From: Cohnella hashimotonis
Lineage (GTDB): Bacteria; Bacillota; Bacilli; Paenibacillales; Paenibacillaceae
NCBI RefSeq assembly: GCF_030014955.1
Contig: NZ_JAGRPV010000001.1
Coordinates: 434,001 to 498,000 of the forward strand
Length of the DNA: 64,000 nt
Direction of reading: 5' to 3'
Numbering within the stretch: the first letter of the stretch is position 1; each line of letters begins with the position of its first letter. The notes beneath the pieces are model-generated. The model was not told the origin of the DNA. It saw only the letters and a list, made by a program, of their open reading frames with translations, and did not search any database. The position numbers and the translations under genes are program-made. This document shows positions 45,301 to 56,200 of the stretch, one piece after another.

Positions 45301-45628
45301 CGTAATGCAGCATCCCCTGCACGAACAAATTGGGGTCGCGCCACCGGTTGTCCGGGAGCTCGAGCGCATACCAGAAGTACCCGGTCGTCTTGCGGCCGCG
45401 GTATTCCTGCCATACGTCCTTGGCGCTGCGCCAAGGCGCTTCTTCAAGCCGGTCGCCCGGCAGGTCGCCGACGTATGCGCGGAGCTTGTCCTGCGCGCCG
45501 ACGGAATAAACGTTGGCGTAAGAAGGCGTGACGCGGTGGTCGAGGACCGCGAACGGCACGAGCGGCACGATCGTGATCGCCAGCACGATCAGCATGACGA
45601 TATACGGTTTGGTCTTCGACAACAACAT
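42395..45628 (-). CDS. 7TM hybrid histidine kinase with two kinase cores and a receiver
   Basis: About 1077 residues. Order: N-terminal helix, an extracellular jelly-roll-like sensor (about 35-175), seven membrane helices (about 180-390, 7TMR-DISM type), HisKA with HELRTPLNGI (His near 429), a first ATPase (NLMGNAIKYTDAG, DTGVGI, GAGLGL), an Ala-rich linker (about 645-715), a receiver (Asp near 769 in VIADVMMP), then a NarL/DegS-type HisKA_3 core (AHDMHDQVGH, His near 891) and a second ATPase (EGLTNGIRHG, GFGLTAM) whose usual DNGxG box reads ASDGRP. The second core probably phosphorylates the LuxR-type regulator encoded upstream. ATG 45628 follows GGAGAG; ATG 45640 is an alternative. Confidence 0.88.
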   Translation of the reverse strand: MLLSKTKPYIVMLIVLAITIVPLVPFAVLDHRVTPSYANVYSVGAQDKLRAYVGDLPGDRLEEAPWRSAKDVWQEYRGRKTTGYFWYALELPDNRWRDPNLFVQGMLHYEVYLGGSVILERGMREPYERRIVPGSSLGRASLPLDPSADRTLYIRVYKDNEYAGAGGVYIRSYADQLAALFGDYAYLIALGFVSVLIGAGALVFFFSRRDRSYLYFALFALYISSLCVGRAYPILQLFADTYLYPYYLNAFVPLGVMCFLLFYESVFGPGYRKIVRRLWQAMPPIFLVTVGAAVFAPPAYPATNTAFFLLMIPIIAIVLGHSVAHYRRQRSAESLWYLAGFSALGPVLAVYCLSAAGIWWWWLDRLIFEQSRFMHAFFVLLFCMGMVLRERVRAVYAQAERHAEELERKSTRLTELDKLKDDFLANTSHELRTPLNGIIGIADTLARGAAGPVGEPIADQLQMIAVSGKRLSHMVDDILDISKLKHGDLRLQREPIALAPLTGVVAALVAPLARDKGLRVSVDIADDAPLVFADENRIQQVLFNLMGNAIKYTDAGVIRVTAKPVGRELHVSVADTGVGIDPQELPRLFEPFEQGEAGLRGAGLGLPLARKLVELHGGLLSCVSEPGKGSVFTFTLPIAERGEAAAAAEEAVAAAVAGETVTAEAAKAAAIAAIAETAATVAIAEAESAHDALDDEPIAPAPVSVPSPNAPNADLAAAVALIVDDDAINRQVLINLLSLQGMQTVPAADGREALVWIAANGKPDMVIADVMMPIMNGYDLCRTLRLSYDAGALPILLLTATGSPADIAAGFDAGANDYLVKPVVFDDMLARVRVHLQLSRLTGSLERLVKERTAELEHANRQLIDSVHETAQALAEVSVLEERNRIAHDMHDQVGHTLTAAMIQIEAAKLLFDGDPQRAAGKLDVARESVREGLDEIRRTVRMLKTADEQEALLPALHSLLRRTEELTGVTIDYTIEPLPALDEALGATLYRALQEGLTNGIRHGGSRSFAFRLGASDAQLRFRLASDGRPYEAGPFGFGLTAMKERVDRHGGAFAVSANGDVGCLLAIDIPLPIVP

Positions 45629-45821
45629 GGAACTCTCCATTCCGGCTCGTGGGTATTCGGCTGCGCCGTAGCACCATCATCGCCGCTTCTTTCGGCGCGT
45701 GACCAGTGACGGCGGTCATTGTTGAAGTCATGATTTGCGTGCAGGCTTGCGGCGGTCTGTTCCCGGCGTCAATTCTCTCCCGACGTCGATCCGCGACCAG
45801 TCTTCGATCCGCTTCCGGCTC

Positions 45822-46511
45822 TCAATCCGCGTCCCGGCCTTCCGGCTCCTCTTCCCGCATGAGACCCTGCAGCAGCAGCAGCGCCTTGGCACGGTCGTTC
45901 GTGCCGATTTTCTGGTAGATGACGCTGACGTAATTTTTAACCGTTCCTTCGCTCATGAACAGAAATTCCGCCATTTCCCGGTTGCTGCGGCCCTCGAGCA
46001 TGAGCAGGATGACCTTTTTCTCGCGGTCGGTAAAACGGATCATTTCCTGGCGAAGCCGCTTCGGATCGAGCACGTCGGCAGGCGCCTTCGACAGGAAGGC
46101 GAGCCGCGAAGCAAGCTTCGCGGCCACGGAGGCGGGCAGCATCAGCTGGCCCTTGACCGCGTCCCGGATGGACTCGACGATCTTGAGCGCGGGCAGGTCC
46201 TTCAGCATATAGCCGCAGGCGCCGTTCGCCAGCGCATCGACGATATACTCGTCCTCGGCGAAGGTCGTCAGGATCAGCACGGCGGTGTCGGGGTGCTCCC
46301 GCTTGATCGTTTTGGTGCTCTCGATGCCGTCCCGAAGGGGCATCCGAATATCCATCAGCACAAGGTCGGGGCGCAGCTCGCGGACAAGCTCGCAAGCCTG
46401 CTCGCCGTTCTCGGCCGCGCCGACCACTTGCATATCTTTTTGCAAATCGATGATCGTCTGCAGACCGTCCCGCATCAGCGTCTGATCGTCGGCGATGACT
46501 ACGCGAATCAT
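45822..46511 (-). CDS. NarL/LuxR-type response regulator
   Basis: A 229-residue response regulator: receiver (about 1-120; VVIADDQTLMRDGL, phospho-Asp in LVLMDIRMPLRDG, Lys in GYMLKDLPALK) and a C-terminal LuxR HTH (TDREKKVILLMLEGRSNREM, MSEGTVKNYVSVIYQKIG). HisKA_3 kinases normally pair with NarL-type regulators, so the second kinase core of the neighbouring hybrid kinase is the natural partner. ATG 46511 has GGAGG about 12 nt upstream. It faces the giant surface-protein operon and probably controls it. Confidence 0.93.
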   Translation of the reverse strand: MIRVVIADDQTLMRDGLQTIIDLQKDMQVVGAAENGEQACELVRELRPDLVLMDIRMPLRDGIESTKTIKREHPDTAVLILTTFAEDEYIVDALANGACGYMLKDLPALKIVESIRDAVKGQLMLPASVAAKLASRLAFLSKAPADVLDPKRLRQEMIRFTDREKKVILLMLEGRSNREMAEFLFMSEGTVKNYVSVIYQKIGTNDRAKALLLLQGLMREEEPEGRDAD

Positions 46512-46550
46512 TAGAAAAGAACAACCTCCGCCTCCACGTTCGATGTTCCT

Positions 46551-46644
46551 ATTATACCGCTGCGGGCCCAGATGCGGAGAGATTTTGACAAATTTCGTCA
46601 TCATGACGCCGGTAACTGGTCATTCGTATCCCGAACCCTACAAT
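46551..46644. promoter_or_regulatory. Divergent promoter region with palindrome
   Basis: A TATAAT box reading left (46551-46556, complement) precedes the response regulator gene. TGGTCA (46617-46622) and TACAAT (46639-46644), 16 nt apart, read right towards the surface-protein genes. CGTCAT-C-ATGACG (46596-46608), a perfect inverted repeat just upstream of the rightward -35, is a candidate regulator site. Confidence 0.45.
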
Positions 46645-46728
46645 TAAGCGTGGAGGAATAGAAGGCCGGAGGAGCAAGCGGCATTCTAGTTCATCGACGT
46701 TTGATAGCGCGGAGGGGAAAAAACAAAG

Positions 46729-49700
46729 ATGAGACGCAAGATGAACATGCCGTTGCGAGACGAGACGGCGCGCCGCCTGATGCGCGAATTCGTCCTCTCG
46801 TTCGCGAAGGGCGGCCGTCTTCTCGGGGGATGGCGCCATCGAATCGCATTGACGGCCGTCGCGTGGATAGCTGCGGCGGCGATCGCGTCGACTGCGCATG
46901 CGGCGGACGAGCAGCCCAAGCTTACGGCAGTCTCGGTGCAGGTGACGGCCGGCGACGTTGGCGTCGTCTACCAGTCGTACGCGAACCGGTATGTCGTAGG
47001 ACCGAACGGCTGGATGGAATGGAAGATTACGGTGAAAGAAAAGCTGGCAGGATTCACCGAAGGCGCGTTATACGATTTCGATAAAGAGAGCGCACTGAAC
47101 TGGTGGGAGCACAAGATTGCAGTCATTAAGAAGCAGGAAGGCGACCATACGCTTGTGTTCCGTTTCGATCCGGGGACTTCCAGTCCGAGCGGGCCGCTCA
47201 CGTTAGACCGCAAGCTGGCGCTCGACGGCCAATACGGCTCGGTCAAGTACTATGCCATCAATCCGGACAACGGACAGACGGTCATCAAGTCGACGACCGC
47301 CATCGACCTGTCGGGCGTCGGCGGCATGGCCGCGGTTCAGTTCAAGCGCGAATATCCGACGCTGACGATCACGCCGAATCCAAGCGATCTTCAGCGCGGC
47401 GGCCAGCCGCCAAGCGGCTTGTCCGTCGACCGGATCATCGTCGACGTGAAGGACGCCGTGCTCGATCCGCAAGACTTCGAGTTCAAGTACAGGCTGAGCG
47501 CCGGCATGTACAGCAAGTCGGTCGACTGGACGACGATGGCGGAGCGCAACTATATTCCGGTGCCGCCCGAAGCGCGCGGCAAGTCGGCGGATTTGGCGAT
47601 CGAGGTGCGGGACCGCGGCGGCAACTGGAGGCCCTACACCCTCTTTTATCCCGGACCCGGCGGGTTCGTCGAATCCCGGGTCACGATGAATCCCTTCTAT
47701 GTCATCGGCGGGGGCTCCGGCGATGCGGGGGGGCGATACCTCGGCATGCTGGGCGACGGCGGCTCCGATCCGATGATGCGAGCGGACGTCCTGCGCACGG
47801 CGGTCGCGGATTTCAAATTTTTGCGGCAAACGTACGAGATGCCGAGAAACGCGTATACCTGGCTCGCTGCGTTTGTGTACAGCACGGGGCAGAAGTCGGT
47901 GAACGGCTACAAGGGCTATGCCGACGTCGATCTGACGGCGAGCGGCTACTTGTGGAGTACCAGTTCCAACCTGCCGGTGGACAACCTGCCGGTCAAGCCA
48001 TTCTCGGACACCTATCGCGCCGTCGAGACCAACCCGCTGAACGGGCGCCAGTATGAAGGATACTGGGCTGTCATGCCATCCACGGATACGGCGTCTCTGG
48101 GCGAAGGGACGTACTATTTGTACGTCAAAACCGTCGACGCCGTCACGGGCGGCTTCATGTGGCAGCAGGTGTATTACGACGCGGATCGCTTCCTGACCGA
48201 CAAAAACGCGACCAATCCCACGCCGGTCAAGCTAATGAAGGATACGACGCCGCTTACGATCGACTTTGCGGACCAGCCGCTCGCCCGCGGCGATTACGTC
48301 ATCGAAGCCGATGTCGCCGACAACACGGGACTGGGCGCCGTACAGTACATGGTCAGCGAATTCGACTTCTGCGCCCGCAGTCCGGGCGCATGCGAGTCGA
48401 TGGGCGCCAAGTGGACGGACGTGCCCTTGGCCGCGGGCGGCAAGACGGCGCATGCGGGCATCGACACGACGCCGCTTTTCAGGGACGGCTCGGGCTTCAG
48501 GTCGAGCTTCCGTCTGTACGTCTACGTCAGGGGCGTCGAGCAGCGGCACAAGCAGCCGCCATACGACAAAGATCCGTTCGCGGCCGGCAACAAAGCCAAT
48601 ATCGTCGCTGCCGCATCCTCCTACTACGTGATCCGCGGCGACGACACGCTGGAATTGAAGGCGACCTACGTCGATCGGATCGATGCGCAGGGACGGCTGG
48701 CTTCGGCGCCGGAGCACAGACTGCGGCTCTATACGCATGCGGCGGGCTTGCTGGCGGCCGAAGGCGACGTGCGCTATCGGATCGAGAAGGCCGACGGCGC
48801 CGTCGTTCAGGATTGGAAGAACGTGCCGAGCGGACAGGAGATCGTGCTTAACGGCGCGGACGGCGAATATTTGCTGCGCGCGCAGGCGCTCGATGCGGAA
48901 GGAACGGCAGCAGGCGACCCGTACGCGCAGGCCTACGTAATCGGACCCGCGTCGTCCGCCACGACCGTATCGGCGAGCTTCAGCACGACGGAGATGACCA
49001 ACCAGGACGTGATGCTGACGCTGACGACCGGCGTGCCGGCGAAAATCCTGAACTGGGACGGGGTCGACCCGAATGCCGCGGACACGTCGCATACGCTTGC
49101 GATCAAGGAAGCGACGCCGTTTGGCTCGCCGCTTTCGATTCAGATTCAGCCGGACGGCGGAGAGACGGAGACGATCCGGGTGTCCGTCGGTCAGATCGAC
49201 AAGACCGGCTTTGGCCCTCTGGCCGGAGGCGGGGCGGTCATCTATTCGACCAGCCAGCCGACCGCGGGCGAAGTGACGGCCTATCTGTACGTGGGCAAGC
49301 GGGTCAAGCCGGGCGTCGGCGACGGCATCACTTATCGGAACGGCTGGCTGTCCTATACGTTCGCGTCGAACGGCGAGCACGTGTTTGAGGTCGAGGACCT
49401 GGCCGGAAGCGCGCTTCGAGGCTATGTGAACGAAGGCAACTGCAAGGCGGCCGTGACGTGGATCGACAGTACCGCGCCCGCCGTATCCGTCTCCTACAGC
49501 ACGACGGCGCTGACCAATAAGCCGGTGACGGCGACCGTGCAGCTGCCGGGCGGATTCGCGGTGATCAACAACGGGGGAAGCGCGTCCTATACTTTTGCGG
49601 ATAACGGCGAGTTCGTCTTTCTCGTCAAGGACGGCAACGGCGTCATCCGCGAGTATAAGGCTACCGTTGCCAATATCGACAAGGAACCGCCGGTACTTGC

Positions 49701-50193
49701 ACTTAATGGACCGCTGACTTATCCGGTCTATCAGGGATTGCCGTTCTTGTTCGACGAGCCCGGCTTTACGGCCGTCGACAATCGGGACGGCGACGTATCC
49801 GCGAAGGTCGGCGTATCCAGCCAGGTCGACGTGTACAAAGGCGGCTACTACGAGATCGTCTATACCGTCTCCGACAGTGCGGGCAACACCGCGCGCGGGG
49901 TACGGGGCGTGTCGGTCATGGAAATGAACGGGATCAGCATGTTCGTGAACGGCATCCGTCTGCGCGGCGACGTCGCGGTGTCGCGAGGGACGCTGCGCTT
50001 CGACATCGCCGGCCAGGAAAGCGACGAGATGGTGTTCAAGTATCTTCCCGGCAAGCATGCGGCGGGCGCCTTCAAGCGCGGCGGCACGCCGATCGACGGC
50101 CGGACGCTTACGCTTAACGAAGCGGGCTGGTACACCTTTTACGTCCAGGACCGCGAACGGCGGACCTTCGTCGGACAGATCAATGTGCAGTAG
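46729..50193 (+). CDS. Large secreted protein with Ig-like domains
   Basis: A 1154-residue exported protein. A long basic N-terminus and helix (about 1-58, ending AHA) act as signal peptide. The rest is beta-rich with several Ig-like units; near the C-terminus two related copies begin ...VSYSTTALTNKPVTATVQL and earlier SASFSTTEMTNQDVMLTL, followed by a DUF5011-type domain (PVYQGLPFLFDEPGFTAVDN, GGYYEIVYTVSDSAGNTARG). No SLH, LPXTG or other anchor is visible, so it is released or held by a partner. Its stop is 21 nt before the giant SLH protein gene, so the two are cotranscribed. Function unknown, probably adhesion or cell-surface structure. Confidence 0.8.
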   Translation: MRRKMNMPLRDETARRLMREFVLSFAKGGRLLGGWRHRIALTAVAWIAAAAIASTAHAADEQPKLTAVSVQVTAGDVGVVYQSYANRYVVGPNGWMEWKITVKEKLAGFTEGALYDFDKESALNWWEHKIAVIKKQEGDHTLVFRFDPGTSSPSGPLTLDRKLALDGQYGSVKYYAINPDNGQTVIKSTTAIDLSGVGGMAAVQFKREYPTLTITPNPSDLQRGGQPPSGLSVDRIIVDVKDAVLDPQDFEFKYRLSAGMYSKSVDWTTMAERNYIPVPPEARGKSADLAIEVRDRGGNWRPYTLFYPGPGGFVESRVTMNPFYVIGGGSGDAGGRYLGMLGDGGSDPMMRADVLRTAVADFKFLRQTYEMPRNAYTWLAAFVYSTGQKSVNGYKGYADVDLTASGYLWSTSSNLPVDNLPVKPFSDTYRAVETNPLNGRQYEGYWAVMPSTDTASLGEGTYYLYVKTVDAVTGGFMWQQVYYDADRFLTDKNATNPTPVKLMKDTTPLTIDFADQPLARGDYVIEADVADNTGLGAVQYMVSEFDFCARSPGACESMGAKWTDVPLAAGGKTAHAGIDTTPLFRDGSGFRSSFRLYVYVRGVEQRHKQPPYDKDPFAAGNKANIVAAASSYYVIRGDDTLELKATYVDRIDAQGRLASAPEHRLRLYTHAAGLLAAEGDVRYRIEKADGAVVQDWKNVPSGQEIVLNGADGEYLLRAQALDAEGTAAGDPYAQAYVIGPASSATTVSASFSTTEMTNQDVMLTLTTGVPAKILNWDGVDPNAADTSHTLAIKEATPFGSPLSIQIQPDGGETETIRVSVGQIDKTGFGPLAGGGAVIYSTSQPTAGEVTAYLYVGKRVKPGVGDGITYRNGWLSYTFASNGEHVFEVEDLAGSALRGYVNEGNCKAAVTWIDSTAPAVSVSYSTTALTNKPVTATVQLPGGFAVINNGGSASYTFADNGEFVFLVKDGNGVIREYKATVANIDKEPPVLALNGPLTYPVYQGLPFLFDEPGFTAVDNRDGDVSAKVGVSSQVDVYKGGYYEIVYTVSDSAGNTARGVRGVSVMEMNGISMFVNGIRLRGDVAVSRGTLRFDIAGQESDEMVFKYLPGKHAAGAFKRGGTPIDGRTLTLNEAGWYTFYVQDRERRTFVGQINVQ

Positions 50194-50214
50194 GAAAAGG
50201 GAGAGAACGGGTCA

Positions 50215-53200
50215 ATGCGCATGCGATTGATAAAAACGGCTGCCGCGGCAATCGCGGTCGCGGTGGCGGTCTCGGGCCTGGCGCCCGGGTGGGCGCTGGC
50301 GGCCGGACGGCCTCAGCTTTCGGACGATGTGCTCCGCATCAGCGTGAACGAGCAGAACGGGCGGATCGGCGTAGGAACGACCGGCGGCGATCCGGTTCGT
50401 GCCGGAGACGAGGATCAGCCGCTCGTCTACAATCCGGAGACGCCGGAGACGTCGTTTACGAGCTTCCGGATCGACGGCGAGGAAGCGATCTACGGACATG
50501 ATTACGGCCCGGCATCCGCGCCGTACGGCTACTTCGTGCAAGTGCCCGCCGTCGAAGGCGACCGGATCGTGTCGGTGTGGCGATACAGGGGCGTCGACAT
50601 CCGCCAGACGGTCGAGCTCGTGCCGCAGACCGACAAGACGCTGCCCGCGGGCAATGCCAAGCTGTCGTACCGGGTGGACAACAAGTCCGGCAAGAGCGTC
50701 AAGCTCGGGACGCGGATTCTGCTCGACGTCACGGCCGGAGACAACGACGGACCGCTGCTGATGGCGCCGGGCGAGTTGTCCCCGGTCATCGGCGAACGCG
50801 AATTCGGTCCCGCCGACGTGCCGCTGTACTGGCAGGCGATGGACGATATCGACGATCCGTCGGTCATCGCTTACGGCACCCTGTACGGCTTCGGCGAGAA
50901 GAAGCCGTCGCGCGTCATTTTCGGTCACTGGAACGGACTGTCGGCGACCAAATGGAAATACGACTGGAGCCAGTGGACCGATTATACGGCGGACGGGGGG
51001 CTGTACGGAACGGCGGACAGCGCGGTTGCCGTCTACTGGGACGAAGCCGCCCTGGCCGGCGGCGCGTCCGCTTCGTTCTCGACCTTGATCGGAATGGGCG
51101 AGATGAAGCAGCGGCAGACGCTGCTCGACAATATGGCGGTCACCGTCTCGGCGCCGCAGAAGGTGACGGCGGAGGCCGGCGGCCAGGCGTCGTTCGAGCT
51201 GTCCGCCGAGCTGGCCAACAACCTGCCCAAGTCGGTCGCCCAAAGCGACGTGCGCGTCGAGATCGTATATCCGGGCAGCGCTGCGTTGACCGGAGGCAGC
51301 CAGAGCGTTACTTATGTCCCGGAGGTGGCCAAGGGCGAGCGGCTTTCCTTCCGCTGGCGGTTCGTTGCGACCGGCGCCGACGCGGTCAACGTCTATGCCT
51401 TCAAGGTGCGCATCACGGTAGGCGATCCCGCCGCGCCCGGCGTGAAGATGCGGGAGGAGACGGCGCATATCGTCGTGCTGAACGACTTCCGGCAGCCGCC
51501 GGATATCCAGTTCACGGCCGTCGCGCCGAACCGCATGTACGAGAAGGAAACGTTCCGCAAGGCGGTTATCTACGGCAGCAACCTGAACTTTCTCAAGGAC
51601 GCCCCGGACCGCTGGCACGTCTATATCCAGGCGGCCAGCGGCGTGCGGACAAACATTGAATCCAAGTACGTGACCGTCGACAGCGACAGTCAGCTGTCCG
51701 TGATGCTGCCGCAGCTGCAGCTCGGTTCTTACGGCATCGGCGTGGAGCACGATCTGAGCAAAGGCATGTACCGTCCCGACACGATCCGCATTACCGACGA
51801 CATCTCGGTCATGAAGCGCGGGTACGGCACGCTCCTGATCACGAAGAAGGATCTGCTCAAAACGCGTACGGACATCGGCGGGCAGTATACGCAGCGGACG
51901 AACAAGATTTACTATGCCAAAGGCGGCGCGCTGCCTCCCGTCCCGGCGGGCGAGGAGGAAGTGCTCCGCATCCAGGGCAACATTCAGGATATGGGCGACG
52001 GCACGTATTCCGTCGTGCCCCAGCCGTCGCAGGCGGTAACGCTCGGCAACGTGCTGAAGCTGACCGTGTCCGAGTTCGAAGCGGACATGCCCGGCGAGAT
52101 CGTCGTCAAGCCGGTCACGTACGAATACGAGGACAACGGTCTCGTCTACGACAGGGCGACGCAGGCGGTCGTCAGCGGCAACGACCAAAGCCGCATCTAT
52201 CTGAAGCAACTCACCAATCTTCCGAATTCGCCGCTGATCTGGAAGAAGGCTTTTACCTTCAACGTCAACGATATGAAGATCAAAAATCCGAACGTGTTCG
52301 GATTCAGCGACGACGCCCAGGCGATCGTCGGACCGTACGTGCTCGGCATCAAGCAGGTGAAGGTCGTCTACGATCCGGACGCGAAGAAGTATGCGGCCGA
52401 ATTCAAGGGCTCGCTCGACATTTTGTCGATCATGAAGACGCTGTACCGCTTTTTCGGGGCCAGCGACAACGCCGCGCTAAGCAAGCTGCTGTATGCGGAG
52501 GTGGCGGTCGATCAATTCCGCGTGTACGAGGACGGACAGATCAAGTTCGCGCTGGAAGCGGGCGTAGGACTGCCGCAGATGAAGATCGGGCCGTTCGTCA
52601 CGATGGACAGCCTGAAGCCCAGCCAGACCGGCGGGGTCGAGGGACGGCTGCGCATCGATTCGATCCAGAATCTGTACAGCATATACGCCAAGCTGAGTCT
52701 GCCGAACCTGGAGTCCGTTCCGACCGGATCGGGCGGCAGCTTCAACCGCAGCTCGCGGATTCAGGGAAAGTTCGGCATCTTTACCGTGCCGACGCCGGAG
52801 GGCGGAGTCGTCGTGTTCCCGGACGAATTCATGGCCGAGTACGCGGATAACGCCGGGTTCATCAACATCCCGAACATTCCGCTTACGATCAATCAGCTCG
52901 GCGGGGAGATCAAGGGCCTGCATACGATCCGCGACAGCATCGCCAAGGGCATCTATCCCGATTTTGGCGGGAGCTTCTGGTTCGGCGTGACCGATACGGT
53001 CTCGCCCGTCCTGCTCGGCAAGCGGGCGCTGAGCGCCTCCAACGTCAAGCTGTCCATCGGGGCGCGGGAAGCCTCATTAAGCGGAACGGCGAACCTGTAC
53101 TTCTTCCCGATCGCCGACATGACGGGCAAGATCATGTTCTATCCGGTGTCCGGGGCGCTGGTCGGCGGGCGCATCAGCCTGCTCGACGTCCTCGTCGGCC

Positions 53201-56200
53201 AGGCATCGGTCGAGCTCAGCTACAACAACGAGTCATCGCAATTTTATTTTGGCGGCTACGTCCGGGGCTCCGTACAGCTTCCCCCGTACTCGCCGATCTT
53301 CCCCGGGCTGAAGCTCGCGGACGCGTCCGCGGCGCTCAACACGAACTTCGTGCAGGCGTACGCCAAGGCGCTGGGCACGATCCCGGTCGGCGTGCGCTAC
53401 ACGTGGAGCACGCAGCAATTGCAATTTTTCAATCCGGATCAAAAAGGCTTCTCGGCGGTGTCGGCCCTGTCGGCGCTGTCGGCTGAAGGCGAGGCCGATC
53501 CCGAACGGCTGGCGATCGGCACCAATCTGAAGCAGCTTCCGGTCAAGAAGGCATCCGGCGCCGTGCGGTCGCTGGCCGCAAAGACGGTGACGACGTTCGA
53601 ATCCGCCGGCGGCGAAGCGCTGCTCGTGCAAGCGAAGTACGCGAGAGGCAGCGACATCGAATTGACGCTCGCCGATCCGGACGGCGTCGAGATGCCGCTG
53701 GTCGAAGACGGCGACGGCGCGAACGTGTACCGGAGCGAATACACCGATCCGGACACGGGAGCCGTGCAGAGCTATATCGCGATTACGGTGCCCGCCGAGC
53801 GGAGCAAAGCCGGCACGTGGACGCTGACAAGCAGCATGCCGGCGACGTTCGAAGCGTTCGACGCCGCGCCGACGCCGGAGATCGGCACGATTCGTGCGGA
53901 GCAGGACGGCGGCCAGGCGGCGATCGATCTCGCGTTGACCCGGAAGCCTGCGGACGGGCGTACCAAGGTCGACCTGTATTTGCAAAGCGTCGATGCCGCG
54001 ACGCCGTTCCTCTCGCGGATCGCTGCGGACGAGACGCTGGCGGACGAGGAAGCGACGATCCGTCCGGCGCTGCCGGACGGCATTGCGAGCGGCTCCTACA
54101 AGATTGTCGCGGTGCTGAAGCAGTACGACGCCGGCGGCGCGCTTTTGCAGAACAGCTTCCGCGATTCCGCGCCCTTCGCCGTCGCGAATCCGAAGGTGCC
54201 GACCGCGCCGGACAACGTAACGGCCAAGGCGATCGGCCGCGGCGCGCTGAAGGTCGAATGGGACGCGTCGGCAGGCGACCATGTGGCCGGTTACTATATC
54301 TTCACGGTGGACGGGGAAGGCAAGCCGGCGGACGGCTCCAACTGGACGTTCGTGCCCTATGAGGAAGGAACGGATCGTTATGCGGCGGAGATCCGGGGCT
54401 GGTCGCCCGAGACGTACCGCATCGTCGTGCAGGCGGTAAGCGAAGCGCCCGGCGGCACGGCGGACGATCCTTACGCCGGGTACCCGGCTGCGGACTGGGC
54501 ATTCGTCGACGATCCGCTTAAGTTGGGGCAGTATACCGCCGCCTGGGCACCCATCGCGGGCATATCGGAGTATGTCGTCCGGCTCACGGCCGCGAACGGC
54601 GAGTCGTATGCGATTCCGTATTACGGCGAGCCCAACGCCGGCGACGAGAGCAACGGCGACTATTATCAGACGACGCTGTACGGACTGCCTGCGGGCCGAT
54701 CGTTCAACGTTACGGTAAACGGTATGATCGAACGGGATCCGGGGGCCAAAGAAGTGCAGGCGGTCGACGCCGGCGCCGGCAAGAAGCGGATCAGCTGGGA
54801 CAAGGTCGAAGCGGACGGCGTGCGTTCGTATACGATCTATGGAAAGCCGGCGGACGACAAAGCGCCTGTCGTGCTCTTCGAGTACCCGGTACCGTCCTCC
54901 GGTCAGCCGGAACGGTATGCGGACATCGAGGTCGACGGCTTCGCCGCAGGCGCGGATTACGATATCTCGGTTATCGCCAATGTGGCCGAAGAGCGGCCGG
55001 CGCGCTATTTCGGCGCGTGGTCGTCGCCTGTCGAGCTGAAGCTGCCGGTGCCCGATCCGCCCGTGTTCGACCTCAGGGTGCAGCCGGCGGATCCGGCCGG
55101 CGGCGTCGTGCGGATGGACCGGGATGCGGACGGCTTGCCGTATTTCCGCAGCAGCACGGGAGACGTGACGCTCGGCTTTACGAGCGACGAGGCGGTCCGG
55201 ACGGAGGTTCGGGTGAACCCGTCCATGTACGATCCCTCCGCCGAGCCTGACGTGTACAAGGGTGCGGCGTGGACGACGAATGTCGTGCTGAAGGAAGGCA
55301 CGAACGAGATCGAGGTCGTCGTTTACGACGACGACGGCGACGCCGAAGAGAAGACGTACCGGGTCGTCGTGAAGGAAAACGGTCCCATGCTGGCGGTGGA
55401 CGATCCGGCGTTCCCGGACGGCCAGGTTGAGCTGACGGGCCAGACCGATATCGGCGCCGCCGTGACGGTGAACGGCTACCCGGCAGAGGTGGACGACGCG
55501 GGACGCTTCACTTACCGGCTTCCGCTGCCGGAAGAGCAGGCTTTCGACGTCGAGATCGTGGCATCCGATGCGTTCGGCCAGAATAACGCGTACGTCCAGC
55601 GGATCGTCAATCCGCAGGTCGGGCGCATCGAGAAGGTCGTCATCGGCATGCAGCGCGAGATGAGCTCGGCCTCCAGCCAGTCGCTTCGTCTATACGCCTA
55701 CGACGGCGACGGCCATGCGGTCCGGCTGCCGAACGACGAGGTCGAATGGAGCGTTCTCTCGGGCGAGCAGTACGCGGAGATCGCCGGCAGCGAACTGAAG
55801 GGACTGCGGCAAGGACAGGCGGTCGTGTCGGCCAGCTATCGGGTGAACGAGCAGTATGCATGGACGGATTATGGCGTCTTCGACATCGATCAGCGCAGCC
55901 TTGTCGCGATGACCGATCTGGATGCGGTGACAGCCGATCTCGGCACGCTTGCCGTTGGTTACGCAGTGGATGAAGGGCCTACCGGCGTGACGAAAAGCGT
56001 CGCCCTGCCGGCCGCAAGCGCGAACGGGACGACGATCGAATGGTCGTCGGACGATCCGCAGGTCATCGACGCGGAGACGGGCAAGGTGAGCCGGCCGACG
56101 TTCGAAGCGGGCGATGCCGCCGTGACGCTGACGGCGACCGTCAGCAAGGGAATCGTCAAGCAAACGAAAACGTTTCTTGTCAATGTGTTGAAGCTGCCGG

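Noticed and set aside
45641..45821. A gene between the hybrid kinase and the response regulator
   Set aside because: 181 bases with short shadow frames only, no SD or recognisable domain.
50212..52209. A 665-residue frame opposite the giant surface protein gene
   Set aside because: High-GC shadow of the real coding strand, with Arg/His/Val-rich composition and no domain; the same holds for long opposite frames at 15224-16714, 26014-27687, 42275-43807 and 48232-50058.
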